NCBI RefSeq assembly: GCF_029814825.1
Contig: NZ_CP122379.1
Coordinates: 2,604,001-2,668,000 of the forward strand
Direction: 5' to 3'
DNA from: Aequorivita marisscotiae
GTDB taxonomy: Bacteria > Bacteroidota > Bacteroidia > Flavobacteriales > Flavobacteriaceae
DNA: 64,000 nt
Notes under the pieces: model-generated
Told to the model about the DNA's origin: nothing
Databases searched by the model: none
Seen by the model: only the letters and a program-made list of their open reading frames with translations
Part shown: positions 1-9,290 of the stretch, in pieces
Layout: every line of letters begins with the position of its first letter
Position numbering within the stretch: the stretch's first letter is position 1
Program-made: the position numbers and the translations under genes

Positions 1-1332
1 TCTACCGTATATCAACGAGCTAAAGGCGTTCGCGATACCATTCCCTTTGGTACCCAATTAGATCTTTACTCCGAAGGCTACGAATGGATCTGTCATTCAA
101 TTGCACCTAAACCGTTTAATACATTAAATCATGATCCTCGTATATTAATTGGCAATAAGGATTGTAAACTGCCATATTCTGCCAGTATTCTGAATATTTC
201 GGCCATGAGCTTTGGAGCCATTAGTGCCAATGCCGTAAAAGCCTTAAATGCAGGTGCCAAAATTGGCAATTTTGCCCATAATACGGGAGAAGGGGGATTA
301 AGCGATCATCATTTATCGGAAGGTGGCGATTTAATTTGGCAAATTGGAACTGCATATTTTGGATGTCGTACTGAAGATGGAAAATTTAATCCTGAACTGT
401 ATGCTGAAAAATCCAAGCACCCGAACGTAAAAATGATTGAGCTTAAAATTTCCCAAGGCGCTAAACCCGGTCACGGAGGTATTTTGCCCGCAGAGAAAAA
501 CTCTGAAGAAATTGCGAAAATCAGACATATTAAACCGTTTACTAAAGTAGAATCGCCACCGTATCACTCAGCATTCGATACGCCATTGGAGATGGTAAAA
601 TTCATTAAAAAATTAAGAGACCTTTCCGGAGGTAAACCTATTGGTTTTAAATTATGTATAGGATATAAAAGTGAATTTATATCAATTTGCCAAGCAATGG
701 TAGAATTAGATATCTATCCCGATTACATTGCTGTTGACGGAGGTGAAGGAGGTACGGGAGCGGCGCCGCCTGAGTTTAGTAATTACGTTGGCGCACCGCT
801 TATTGACGGTCTTGACTTTGTACATAACATTCTTAGAGGAATGGGCATTCGCCAACATATTAAAATAATTGCTTCAGGAAAAATTAGTTCTGCCTTTCAT
901 ATAGCGCGTGCCGTGGCATTGGGAGCTGATGGATGCTACCAAGCCCGTGCCATGATGTTGTCCTTAGGATGTATTCAAGCCCTGCTGTGTAACACCAATA
1001 AATGTCCGGTGGGTATTACAACTCAAGATCCTAAATTAACGGTAGGTTTGGTTCCGGAAGATAAAAAAGTTCGAGTGGCTAATTATCACGAAAAAACAAT
1101 TAAAAATTTTGTTGAACTTTTGGGCGCAACAGGTCTAGACGAAACAAAAAATTTAACCCGTTCGCATATTTATCGCCGTATTTCGCTTAACGATATGATT
1201 ACTTATGAAGAACTTTTCCCTTCTATTAAACCTGGGTCTATGCGCAATGGGGAAATTCCAAAGAAATATGAATTAGATTTTGCATTTGCCGATAAAACAC
1301 GTTGGGGAATTAATCCGGAAGTTGAATTTTAA
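1..1332 (+). CDS. FMN-binding glutamate synthase family protein (5'-truncated by window edge)
   Basis: The reading frame is open from the first base, so the N-terminus lies outside the window; 443 residues are visible. The protein belongs to the GltB central and FMN-domain family (Glu_synthase), which makes glutamate from 2-oxoglutarate and an ammonia or glutamine donor. A glycine-rich GGEGGTGAAP segment typical of the FMN/2-oxoglutarate barrel is seen. Near the C-terminus there is a C-x5-C-x4-C motif (GCIQALLCNTNKCPVG), which in GltS ligates the 3Fe-4S cluster. No glutaminase domain is visible, so this is probably the stand-alone ~500-residue form, whose physiological donor is uncertain. The first internal ATG (205) is not the start, because the family sequence continues upstream of it. 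The gene converges on trmL with 30 bases between stops. Confidence 0.9.
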   Translation, partial: STVYQRAKGVRDTIPFGTQLDLYSEGYEWICHSIAPKPFNTLNHDPRILIGNKDCKLPYSASILNISAMSFGAISANAVKALNAGAKIGNFAHNTGEGGLSDHHLSEGGDLIWQIGTAYFGCRTEDGKFNPELYAEKSKHPNVKMIELKISQGAKPGHGGILPAEKNSEEIAKIRHIKPFTKVESPPYHSAFDTPLEMVKFIKKLRDLSGGKPIGFKLCIGYKSEFISICQAMVELDIYPDYIAVDGGEGGTGAAPPEFSNYVGAPLIDGLDFVHNILRGMGIRQHIKIIASGKISSAFHIARAVALGADGCYQARAMMLSLGCIQALLCNTNKCPVGITTQDPKLTVGLVPEDKKVRVANYHEKTIKNFVELLGATGLDETKNLTRSHIYRRISLNDMITYEELFPSIKPGSMRNGEIPKKYELDFAFADKTRWGINPEVEF

Positions 1333-1362
1333 AGTGAAGTCCTAAACGTAATAAGGTGAAGG

Positions 1363-1833
1363 TTATAGAGTTTGGTTTTTAAAACTTAGATTTCTAATTC
1401 CTTCATAAACTACGATACTTACTGCATTTGCTAAATTTAGGCTACGAATGTGCGAACTAAAGATAGGAATGGTATAAACTGAATTTAAATTTGCCGAAAC
1501 GATATTTTTAGGCAAACCAACCGATTCTTTTCCGAAGATTAAAAACATATCGTCTGTATAATCAATAGCAGTGTATAGCTGATTTCCGTGACTGGAAAGA
1601 TAGACGAATTGCTTTCCTTTATTTTTTGAATAAAAATCGTCCAGGTTTTCATAAATAAAAAGAGAAACATGTTTCCAATAATCTAAACCAGCTCTTTTTA
1701 CGCGTTTGTCATTTAATTCAAAACCGAAGGGTTTTACTAGGTGTAAATTAGACCCTGACGCCAAACTTAACCTGCCAATGTTTCCAGTGTTGGTGGGTAT
1801 TTCCGGCTCGATTAATACAATGTTGAATGCCAT
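1363..1833 (-). CDS. trmL: tRNA (cytidine(34)-2'-O)-methyltransferase TrmL
   Basis: This 156-residue protein has the usual length for the TrmL/YibK branch of SPOUT methyltransferases, which 2'-O-methylate the wobble base of tRNA-Leu using S-adenosylmethionine. The N-terminal EPEIPTNTGNIGR motif (residues 9-21), the central FGKESVGLP loop (100-108) and the C-terminal SLNLANAVSI knot motif (131-140) are all present and in the expected order. There is no extra RNA-binding domain, as expected for TrmL rather than TrmH. The gene stands alone on the minus strand. TrmL assignment over other small SPOUT enzymes rests on length and motif pattern. Confidence 0.93.
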   Translation of the reverse strand: MAFNIVLIEPEIPTNTGNIGRLSLASGSNLHLVKPFGFELNDKRVKRAGLDYWKHVSLFIYENLDDFYSKNKGKQFVYLSSHGNQLYTAIDYTDDMFLIFGKESVGLPKNIVSANLNSVYTIPIFSSHIRSLNLANAVSIVVYEGIRNLSFKNQTL

Positions 1834-1942
1834 ATTTTAAATTGATTTATGAATATATAAAATGTTTTAAAAAAGTACTGAAATCCTTTTACTAAAAGTA
1901 TTAATTGTGCAGAGCTAAATTAGCAATGACAGCAAAAATAAA

Positions 1943-2305
1943 CTATGTTTCTTTTTGTAGAAAATAGAAAACTACACCGCCGATAAAATAACAAAAAACA
2001 TCCCAAATATCTGCAGTATAACGATAGGATTGCTTCGGAAGATAATATTCAAAAAAAACGGCAAACACAATCACTAAACTTAAAATGGTAAACTTATTTA
2101 GGCGAATTGTCTTATCTTTTTTTATAAACCATACCCCGTGTAAACCTATTATAGCCACCAACGGAATAGTTAAAAAATCGTTTAAATAATGGTAAATCCA
2201 ATTAGCCTGAATGCCTGAAGTTACTTTCGAACATTGCACACATAAAAATGTTATAAAAGACAAAAGTGCATACAGATGCAATACTTTTAATGGAAGATGG
2301 CGCAT
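1943..2305 (-). CDS. VanZ-family small membrane protein
   Basis: The product is about 120 residues with four hydrophobic segments and a YYLPKQSYRYTADIWDVFCYFIGG region typical of VanZ-like proteins, where an Asp near the last helix is conserved. The function of small VanZ proteins outside the teicoplanin-resistance cluster is unknown. I place the start at 2305 rather than at the upstream ATG at 2368. The ATG at 2305 overlaps the TGA of the preceding gene (TGATG), which indicates translational coupling, and upstream codons would overlap that gene's coding region. It is the second gene of a two-gene operon. Confidence 0.75.
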   Translation of the reverse strand: MRHLPLKVLHLYALLSFITFLCVQCSKVTSGIQANWIYHYLNDFLTIPLVAIIGLHGVWFIKKDKTIRLNKFTILSLVIVFAVFFEYYLPKQSYRYTADIWDVFCYFIGGVVFYFLQKET

Positions 2306-2580
2306 CAAATAAATAGAAGTGAAATTAACCAAGCAATAAAACCGCCAATGAGCATTACAATCATCCAAACAGAGCGCAACACGTTAAAAATTCCTCTAAG
2401 TAGCCAAAACCTACTATTTTCCCATCGATAAAAAAATGAGCTATTTTCTACTACTTCAGATTTAACGGTTAATTTTTGTTCGGACTTTTTTTCGATGAAC
2501 TTTCTTTTCGATGACGATTTTTGAGCCTCAATATAGGAACGTTTGTATTTAAGGCTTTCATCGTCTTTTCGCTGGGTCAT
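2305..2580 (-). CDS. Small basic protein with C-terminal membrane anchor, unknown function
   Basis: I do not recognise this 91-residue protein. Residues 1 to about 50 are charged and rich in Lys, Ser and Glu. The last 20 residues form one strongly hydrophobic segment ending at the C-terminus, so it looks like a tail-anchored inner-membrane protein. The start at 2580 (MTQRKDD...) is preferred over an upstream ATG at 2610. The 2610 start would lie upstream of the predicted -7 element (2600-2607) and would add a non-conserved hydrophobic stretch. Its stop overlaps the start of the VanZ-like gene, so the two products are probably made together. Confidence 0.6.
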   Translation of the reverse strand: MTQRKDDESLKYKRSYIEAQKSSSKRKFIEKKSEQKLTVKSEVVENSSFFYRWENSRFWLLRGIFNVLRSVWMIVMLIGGFIAWLISLLFI

Positions 2581-2599
2581 AATTATAAAATTCAACTGG

Positions 2600-2607
2600 C
2601 AAAAATA
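2600..2607 (-). promoter_or_regulatory. Candidate -7 element (TATTTTTG) for the VanZ operon
   Basis: On the minus strand the octamer TATTTTTG matches the Bacteroidota -7 consensus TAnnTTTG exactly. It sits 20 bases upstream of the ATG at 2580, which would give a short leader. No convincing TTG -33 element was found at the right spacing, so this is a moderate call. Confidence 0.45.
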
Positions 2608-2708
2608 CAATATATTAGGGTTATAAAGAACTATACCCTCGCTTTACCACGCCATTTACAATTTCTAAATAGTAGCGAAATTGTAGGCAGGAAATGGCCT
2701 GCGCAGTA

Positions 2709-3314
2709 TTATTTTCTTTTAAAACTGCAAAACAAAAAATTCTGAAATGTATTAAATGGGGTTTTGTGATCTTCGGTTAAACAGCTAATTTTTTTAAACG
2801 TGTCCTTAAATTCAGCTACTAAATTCTCATGGCTGTACCTTGTTATTTCGAGCCCACTGCATTTTAACGGACCTTTTTCAGAAAATGTTCCAATAACCAA
2901 ATAATTTTTTACTGCTGTGTTTATTGTTTTCTTGTATTTTTCAATCTGCTGTGGATTGGTTAAAAAATGAAAGGCAGCGCGGTCGTGCCAAAGATCGTAA
3001 ACCGTTTCCGGTTCAAAAGCGGTAATATCGCTTACAATCCAACATACTTTTTTTGCCTTTTCACCCAATCTATCTTGGGCTTTTTTCAATGCTTTAGCAG
3101 AAATATCAAGAACGGTAATATTTTCAAAACCTTCATCTAGCAAATAATCTACAAGTTTACTATCGCCGCCACCTACATCTATAATTTTTGCAGTTTTATC
3201 TAATTTAAACGATTTAATAAAATTCAATGAAGTTTCCGGAATAGCTTGTGTCCAACTTACTTGATCCGGACTTTTTGTTTCATAGACGGTATCCCAATGT
3301 GTTTTTTTATTCAT
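2709..3314 (-). CDS. Class I SAM-dependent methyltransferase
   Basis: This 201-residue protein has the Rossmann methyltransferase motif I (AKIIDVGGGDSKLVDYLL, about residues 42-59), an acidic residue ending strand 2 (VLDIS), and a WHDRAAFHFLT segment in the position of motif IV. The N-terminal pattern HWDTVYETKSPDQVSW is typical of a small-protein family that includes citrate-synthase-type lysine methyltransferases in eukaryotes. The bacterial substrate is unknown, so I assign only the enzyme class. It is monocistronic by spacing. Confidence 0.75.
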   Translation of the reverse strand: MNKKTHWDTVYETKSPDQVSWTQAIPETSLNFIKSFKLDKTAKIIDVGGGDSKLVDYLLDEGFENITVLDISAKALKKAQDRLGEKAKKVCWIVSDITAFEPETVYDLWHDRAAFHFLTNPQQIEKYKKTINTAVKNYLVIGTFSEKGPLKCSGLEITRYSHENLVAEFKDTFKKISCLTEDHKTPFNTFQNFLFCSFKRK

Positions 3315-3402
3315 TTGTATTTTTTATTTGTGGCATAAAAATAAATGTCAAGTATAAGCAATACCCCGAAGTATTTTCTTAAAAGTTCTATTTTTAAATA
3401 TT

Positions 3403-4698
3403 CTACTTATTTTTCTGAACTTGTTTTAGTTCTTCCTCTTTCATTTGTGCGCCAATAAACGGAATTTTGGGTGCTAAAAAATAGCCTGTTAAACTTGCGA
3501 AGAGTATGGGTATAAAATAAGTGAAACCCGTAAGTGTTGCCAAAAGAATAGTGGTGCTCATTGGTGTGCGCGTTACGCAGGCATTAATTGCCGCCATACA
3601 ACTTACAATTGTTAGGGATAAACTGATGGAAGGAAATACAGTGTGAAGAAGCAAACCCAGCGCCGTACCGCAGAAAAATAACGGAATTATAAATCCACCG
3701 CGCCAACCCGATGTTACTGTAATAGCAATGGCAATAATTTTAAAGATTAAAACACCAATTAAAAATTGAACAGTGCCGTTTTCCTGTAATAATTCGTTGA
3801 TTTCAAAATGGCTGAAATACCTTGTAAGTGGAATATAAAAAGCGATGGTTCCCAGTAAAATTCCACCAATTAGTGTTTTAACGTAAATAGGGGTTTTTAG
3901 TTTTCCGAAAATATTTTTAAAAAATTTAGTGCAGAAAATAAATCCCCAACCAACTACAGTTGCAATTACCGCGAAAAAGAAAGCCCATCCAAAATCGAAA
4001 AAAGTTTCCATTTGGTAGGCAGGAAGATTCCACATAGGACCCCAGCCCAGTTGAACTATAATAGCAAAAACAATATAACTAAATCCACTAGCTACCAATG
4101 CCGGAATAATGGCTTGATAATATTCTACAGCGTGTTTGTGGTGAAGTATTTCCAAAGAAAAAAGGCTGCCTCCCAGAGGTGCGCCAAACAAAGCGGTAAA
4201 ACCCGAGGCCATCCCAGCAATACTTAGCGAACGTAATTCTTCTCCTTTTAATCTTAAAATTTTTCCCAACCAACTACCTGTAGAACCTGTAACTTGTACC
4301 AAGGGCGATTCTGGCCCTAAACTTCCGCCGGATGCTACACAGAGCAGGGAAGAAAGGATCATAGATGGATTGTTTTTTGGGTCTAGTTTTCCCTTATTGA
4401 AACGAATGTTGTTTACAATTAGCTGCATTTCGCCCGGATCGCCAATAAAATATATAATTAAACCAGCAAGCAATCCGCATATAGCCATTACGGGAATTAC
4501 GAGCCACCCTTCGTACCCTCCAAGAAATTCGGTTAAAAACATCAGTACAATCCAATAAGCTCCCGAAATTAACCCGCCAATTAACCCCAATAAGGCCCAA
4601 AGAATAAACATTCTACTAAATACAAACGGATTAAACCGAATTGGTTGATCCAGAATGTCGGTGTATTTAACGAGTTTTCTTCTTCGTTTTAATTTCAT
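3403..4698 (-). CDS. ClC-family chloride channel or H+/Cl- antiporter
   Basis: The 431-residue polytopic protein has the ClC fold signature. The segment GGSLGPESPLVQVTGSTG (residues 124-141) corresponds to the G-x-E-x-P filter region, so the gating glutamate is E130. A second conserved block, SGWRGGFIIPLFFCGTALG, corresponds to the GxFxP region, and there are at least ten hydrophobic helices. No cytoplasmic CBS domains follow, so it is the short prokaryotic form. Channel versus antiporter activity cannot be decided from these motifs. It lies 85 bases downstream of the SLC13 permease on the same strand and may be co-transcribed. Confidence 0.9.
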   Translation of the reverse strand: MKLKRRRKLVKYTDILDQPIRFNPFVFSRMFILWALLGLIGGLISGAYWIVLMFLTEFLGGYEGWLVIPVMAICGLLAGLIIYFIGDPGEMQLIVNNIRFNKGKLDPKNNPSMILSSLLCVASGGSLGPESPLVQVTGSTGSWLGKILRLKGEELRSLSIAGMASGFTALFGAPLGGSLFSLEILHHKHAVEYYQAIIPALVASGFSYIVFAIIVQLGWGPMWNLPAYQMETFFDFGWAFFFAVIATVVGWGFIFCTKFFKNIFGKLKTPIYVKTLIGGILLGTIAFYIPLTRYFSHFEINELLQENGTVQFLIGVLIFKIIAIAITVTSGWRGGFIIPLFFCGTALGLLLHTVFPSISLSLTIVSCMAAINACVTRTPMSTTILLATLTGFTYFIPILFASLTGYFLAPKIPFIGAQMKEEELKQVQKNK

Positions 4699-4783
4699 TG
4701 TTAACTACTTATAGCTCAAAAATCCGTGATTAGTTATTGTACCATTTAGAAGGCTTAAAAGAAAATGTTAAATTGAACAAATT

Positions 4784-6541
4784 TTAATTTAAAGGCCAAA
4801 ATATAGGGACAAAAAACATAAGCAAAATAAATAAAATTAAAGTTAAGGGCAGACCCACTTTTAAGAAATCTGCAAACTTATATTTTCCGGGACCAAATAC
4901 TAAAATACACGAAGGTTCAAACGGGGCAATTAGCGAAACCGAGGCTCCCAGCATTATGGCAATAGCGAAGGTTCGCGGATCTGAATTCATCATCACAGCG
5001 GTGTCTATTGCTACTGGCAGCACAACTAATGCCGCTGCCGCATTGCTCATGGGTTGGGTAAGTAGAATTACTAAAATTACAAAGCCTCCCATAACGTAAA
5101 GAGGCCCTAAGTGACCCAATAGGTTTAAAATGTTCTCTGCTAAAAATTGAGATGCACCCGAATTTTCCATGGCGGTTCCGAATGCTGTCATTCCTCCGAT
5201 GAGTATTAAGAGTTTCCAATTAATAACTTGGTAAACCCTATCTATATTAATTGCGCCCGAAAGTACGGTTAGCAAGGCCGCTCCTAAAAATGTAATTGAT
5301 AATGGAGCCCATTCTAAAGTACCTACAATTACGGCTACTAGAAATATTACAGCAGCAAACACCCCTTTTTTCTCTTTGAACATATTTACACGGAAATCGC
5401 CAATTATAGAAAAATCGTTAGAATTTCTATTTTTATCTATATCTTCTTGCGTGCCTTGAACTAAAAGGGTATCGCCAATTTTTAAATGAATTCCGCCTAT
5501 TTTTTGTGAAACAGTGTCGCCAAAACGTTGGATGGCTAAAACTACCAAGTCATAATTTTGGCGAAATCGCGCTTCTTTTAACGACCTATTAATTAGTTGG
5601 GAACCTGGGAGAATGAGTAGTTCTGCGAGAATTATTTTTTCGTTTTCTATTTCTTTATCACCAATTGTATCGGCTAGGACATCTAATTCCGGAGTTTCCT
5701 TAATTTTAATTAAGTTCTCCACGCTACATTCAACTATTAAAATATCATTCGCCTGAATTCGGGTAAAGCGATGGGGGATAAAATCTTCTTTATTGCGAAT
5801 AATTTTTAGAATACGTACTTCCTGTTTTGCCAGATCTGAAAAAAATACTGGCTGCCCGATTAAAGTAGATTTCTCCGAAACCACAATTTCAGATAAATAC
5901 TGAGCAATTTCATAACGCTCATTATAACTTTCTTCTTTGTAATCGGGTAACAATTTTCTGTAAAATAGCACGATGAAAATAATACCCGTAACTAGAAAAA
6001 TGAGGCCTATAAAGGATATTTCAAAAAAACCTAAAGGTTCTATCCCAGCTTGAACAATGTAACCACTCACCGCAATATTTGTTGATGTGCCAATTAGGGT
6101 GCAAGTACCGCCCAGAATAGAGGCGAACGCTACGGGAATTAATACTTTTGACGGACTTATCTTTAATTTTCTGCACATTCCTATTACGGGTCCAGTAACC
6201 AAGGCGGTGACGCTGGTATTGTTCATAAATGCAGATAGCGCCCCCGTAATAAACATAATGTAGCCCACAAATAAGGTTTTGCTTTTTACTACTTTTATTA
6301 ACTGCGATCCAACTTTATCTAACAAACCTGTTTCTGCCAGCGCGCCCGAAATAACGAAGATAGATGCTAGAATAATAATAAAATCGCTACTGAATCCTTC
6401 AAAAGCTTCTTGAGGTGAAATGATTCCTGAAAGCGCTAAAACCAAAAGCATACCAAGGGTTACAATATCCACGGAAAACTTTTCGGTTGCGAATAGAACT
6501 ATTGCTATTACGAGCAAACATATAACAATGGCAATTTCCAT
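4784..6541 (-). CDS. SLC13/DASS-type anion permease with internal TrkA-C domains
   Basis: This 585-residue protein has two blocks of membrane helices (about 1-200 and 395-585) around a cytoplasmic region (about 205-375). The cytoplasmic region contains two RCK-type TrkA-C modules; repeated patterns such as VRILKIIRNKEDFIPHR and NYDLVVLAIQRFGDTV are visible. N-terminal NNTSVTALVTGPV and LGGTCTLIGTSTNIAVSGY motifs are the Asn/Thr-rich substrate and Na+ sites of the DASS fold, and the second repeat carries QPMSNAAAALVVLPVAID. Such proteins carry sulfate, dicarboxylates or related anions in symport; the substrate is not predictable here. A second paralogue is at 34615-36435. Confidence 0.88.
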   Translation of the reverse strand: MEIAIVICLLVIAIVLFATEKFSVDIVTLGMLLVLALSGIISPQEAFEGFSSDFIIILASIFVISGALAETGLLDKVGSQLIKVVKSKTLFVGYIMFITGALSAFMNNTSVTALVTGPVIGMCRKLKISPSKVLIPVAFASILGGTCTLIGTSTNIAVSGYIVQAGIEPLGFFEISFIGLIFLVTGIIFIVLFYRKLLPDYKEESYNERYEIAQYLSEIVVSEKSTLIGQPVFFSDLAKQEVRILKIIRNKEDFIPHRFTRIQANDILIVECSVENLIKIKETPELDVLADTIGDKEIENEKIILAELLILPGSQLINRSLKEARFRQNYDLVVLAIQRFGDTVSQKIGGIHLKIGDTLLVQGTQEDIDKNRNSNDFSIIGDFRVNMFKEKKGVFAAVIFLVAVIVGTLEWAPLSITFLGAALLTVLSGAINIDRVYQVINWKLLILIGGMTAFGTAMENSGASQFLAENILNLLGHLGPLYVMGGFVILVILLTQPMSNAAAALVVLPVAIDTAVMMNSDPRTFAIAIMLGASVSLIAPFEPSCILVFGPGKYKFADFLKVGLPLTLILFILLMFFVPIFWPLN

Positions 6542-6622
6542 ACTGAAATTTTTGAAAGGCCATTAAAGATATGTAAAACAAGTAAATGAAAAGTAGGTGT
6601 TAAAAAATAAATAGCAGAACAA

Positions 6623-7204
6623 CTAGCCGTGAATAGACTGGTGTTTGCCCAAATCTTTCATTACTTCGGCTTCAAAAGAAAGCAGGTCGTGCCATTTTTG
6701 ATCCACTTCCTTTCTATCGCCATATTGGCGTGCAAAACCGAGAAACATTGTGTAGTGATTTGCTTCGCTTACCATCAGTTTTCGGTAGAATTCTGCCAGT
6801 TCTTTGTCTTCAAGTTCTTCGCTTAACAAGCGGAAACGTTCGCAACTGCGGGCTTCAATTAAAGCGGCGTACAGCAATCTATGAACCAATTGTGTAGTTC
6901 TGCTGCCGCCTTTCGGGAAAAAATTTACAATTTTTAAAACATATTCGTCTTTTCTATCGCGTCCCAAAACCCAGCCATTTTCCAAAATTTTGTCGTGTAC
7001 CATTTTAAAATGGCTTATTTCTTCTTTTACCAAAGCAACCATTTCCTGAATAAGCTCAGTGTATTCTGGAAAGCTCACAATAAGCGAAACTGCGGTGGAA
7101 GCAGCTTTTTGCTCGCACCACGCATGGTCGGTTAGAATGTCTTCTATGTTTTTTTCTACAATATTAACCCATCGTGGGTCTGTGGGAAGTTTTAAGCCTA
7201 ACAT
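6623..7204 (-). CDS. miaE: tRNA-(ms2io6A)-hydroxylase MiaE-like diiron protein
   Basis: The 193-residue product is a ferritin-like four-helix diiron protein of the MiaE family. MiaE hydroxylates the prenyl group of ms2i6A at position 37 of certain tRNAs. The expected iron ligands are visible as E31 (CEQKA), E62 with H65 (EEISH), E117 (EARSCERF) and E147 with H150 (EANH). The start at 7204 is the only plausible ATG. It stands upstream of and separate from the SLC13 gene. The identification to family is strong; the exact hydroxylation product is inferred. Confidence 0.9.
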   Translation of the reverse strand: MLGLKLPTDPRWVNIVEKNIEDILTDHAWCEQKAASTAVSLIVSFPEYTELIQEMVALVKEEISHFKMVHDKILENGWVLGRDRKDEYVLKIVNFFPKGGSRTTQLVHRLLYAALIEARSCERFRLLSEELEDKELAEFYRKLMVSEANHYTMFLGFARQYGDRKEVDQKWHDLLSFEAEVMKDLGKHQSIHG

Positions 7205-7295
7205 AATTATTAACGATTGCTGATTAACGATTTTTGATTTTTTGTACCTTGATATTTATGATATATTATTCCCCGTTTGGGGGCTAGGGGACATT

Positions 7296-9149
7296 TTACA
7301 CGTCCAAATCAAATTCCTTGCGAAGCTTTTCGATCGCTGGATTCATTTCTTTTAATTTTTCAAATTTTTCGCGCGTAGTGTAAGCGTATTTTTTTTCGAC
7401 TGTTTCGTTTACGGTTATGTCTAAATCTATTTCGTAATTCTGCAGTTTATCGCGTAAAAATCCGAGTAATTCATATTTGGCGCGCTCTACTTCGGTTTTA
7501 ATGGTTTGGTTCGGGAATTCAAGATGTATAATGGAACCATCCAATTTTGGAACCCCCATTGTTAAGTGCGATAACAGATTGTATTTTCCATCGCTTTCTA
7601 CGTGTGCTGTGTATTCGGTCCATACCGCTTGCATTTCTTCTTCTGAAAAATCGTTGACGGGTAGATTTTCTGCATCCGGTTGGTTTGCGACTATTTCCTG
7701 TTGTATTTCCTGCTTTTTTTGAATGCTTTTTAGTGATAGAGCAGATACTTTTTTAGCGTTTCTCTCTGCTAAAATTTGAGGCCTTTCAATTACTTTTTCT
7801 GATTCTCCGCTGGTTGTAGATGGTGTGGAGCTGGGTTGGTTGGGTTGATTGTTTTCTGGGGCGTCTACTTCTGAAGGTTCGTTTACTTCATTTTTAATTT
7901 GGTTGTTCGTGGCATTAATCGCAGTTTCGGGTTCAGCCTTTCTTATTGAGTTTGAAGCTGCGCTACCTGCAGAGGTTATTTTTTCTGATGTAAATTCTTC
8001 ACTTTTAAAATGGGAGGGAGGAATAACAAAATGGGTGGCGCCTTTGCTGGTGCCGATTTCACCTACGCGGGAATTAGGCTTTTTTTTTTCGCCCTGAAAA
8101 GTCAAGGAAGCAAGTTGCATTAAAGTTAATTCAACCAATAGCCGCTGGTTTTGGCTGTTTTTATATTTTAAGTCGCAGGTATTAGCAATGTCTATTCCTT
8201 CAATTAAAAATTGTTGGGTGGTTTTTTGCGACTGTTCAAAATACATGGTTTTAACTTGCTCGCCAACTTCTAATAAACTAATTGTTTCTTGGTTTTTGCA
8301 GACCATTAAATCGCGGAAATGGGAAGCGAGGCCCATTATAAAATGATGGCCATCAAAACCTTTGGAAAGGATTGTATTATATGATACCAATACTTGCGGG
8401 ATATTGTTTTCCAACAGTAAATCTGTAATTTGAAAATACCAAGTGTAATCCAATACATTTAGATTTTCGGTAACAGCTTCGCGCGTAAGGTTTTTTCCAG
8501 CAAAGCTAACCACCCTATCAAAAATTGAAAGCGCATCGCGCAAGGCACCATCGGCTTTTTGTGCAATAATGTGCAGAGCGTCGTCTTCGGCTTCTATATT
8601 TTCTGCCTTTGCAACTTCGGCTAAATGTTCTTTTATATCGCGAACGCCAATTCGTCTAAAATCGAAAATTTGGCAACGTGAAAGAATAGTTGGTATTATT
8701 TTGTGCTTTTCGGTTGTAGCCAGTATAAATATTGCGTGCTTTGGCGGTTCTTCCAAAGTTTTTAAAAACGCGTTAAAGGCATTTGCAGATAGCATATGTA
8801 CTTCATCAATAATATATACTTTGTATTTACCAACTTGGGGTGGAATACGAACTTGGTCTATTAAATTACGGATGTCGTCCACAGAGTTGTTGGAGGCTGC
8901 ATCTAATTCAAAAATATTAAAGGCGAAATCTTCATCTACTTTCTCAGTGCCATCTTCATTAATTTTTTTGGCGAGAATACGCGCGCAGGTTGTTTTGCCT
9001 ACGCCACGGGGGCCTGTAAAAAGCAATGCTTGGGCAAGATGGTTATTTTCTATGGCGTTCTCCAAAGTATTGGTAATGGCCTGTTGCCCAACCACGTCTT
9101 TAAAAACGGCTGGCCGGTATTTTCTGGCAGATACAATGAAGTGTTCCAT
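7296..9149 (-). CDS. dnaX: DNA polymerase III subunit gamma/tau
   Basis: The 617-residue protein is the clamp-loader motor subunit of the replicative polymerase. The AAA+ Walker A motif GPRGVGKTT (46-54), the Walker B DEVHML, the SRC arginine-finger motif and sensor 2 region are present. The expected four-cysteine zinc module between the Walker A helix and the ELDAASNN motif is missing and replaced by a short acidic loop (about residues 63-78). Residues about 370-490 are a low-complexity Ser/Asn/Glu-rich linker, and the C-terminal ~120 residues are a tau-like domain. No programmed frameshift site was evident. rnpB lies divergently upstream. Confidence 0.95.
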   Translation of the reverse strand: MEHFIVSARKYRPAVFKDVVGQQAITNTLENAIENNHLAQALLFTGPRGVGKTTCARILAKKINEDGTEKVDEDFAFNIFELDAASNNSVDDIRNLIDQVRIPPQVGKYKVYIIDEVHMLSANAFNAFLKTLEEPPKHAIFILATTEKHKIIPTILSRCQIFDFRRIGVRDIKEHLAEVAKAENIEAEDDALHIIAQKADGALRDALSIFDRVVSFAGKNLTREAVTENLNVLDYTWYFQITDLLLENNIPQVLVSYNTILSKGFDGHHFIMGLASHFRDLMVCKNQETISLLEVGEQVKTMYFEQSQKTTQQFLIEGIDIANTCDLKYKNSQNQRLLVELTLMQLASLTFQGEKKKPNSRVGEIGTSKGATHFVIPPSHFKSEEFTSEKITSAGSAASNSIRKAEPETAINATNNQIKNEVNEPSEVDAPENNQPNQPSSTPSTTSGESEKVIERPQILAERNAKKVSALSLKSIQKKQEIQQEIVANQPDAENLPVNDFSEEEMQAVWTEYTAHVESDGKYNLLSHLTMGVPKLDGSIIHLEFPNQTIKTEVERAKYELLGFLRDKLQNYEIDLDITVNETVEKKYAYTTREKFEKLKEMNPAIEKLRKEFDLDV

Positions 9150-9278
9150 CTTTTTGTTACAGAATTTGGTAATTGGTTACTCAATCATTCCATAGTGAGT
9201 AGAGAGCAAATATAAAGATGTGCAATGGGTTTTAAAAAAATAGCTGTTTGTATTTTACCATATTTATTAACATTGATG

Positions 9279-9286
9279 TACTTTTG
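9279..9286 (+). promoter_or_regulatory. -7 promoter element of rnpB
   Basis: The octamer TACTTTTG fits the TAnnTTTG consensus of Bacteroidota sigma factors exactly. It ends four bases before the predicted 5' end of the RNase P RNA, which is the expected distance to the transcription start. No TTG -33 element at standard spacing was identified. Confidence 0.6.
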
Positions 9287-9290
9287 CCGC

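Noticed and set aside
8569..9195. 208-residue plus-strand ORF antisense to dnaX
   Set aside because: It overlaps the conserved AAA+ domain of dnaX in a different frame and has no plausible protein features; it is a shadow of a real gene.
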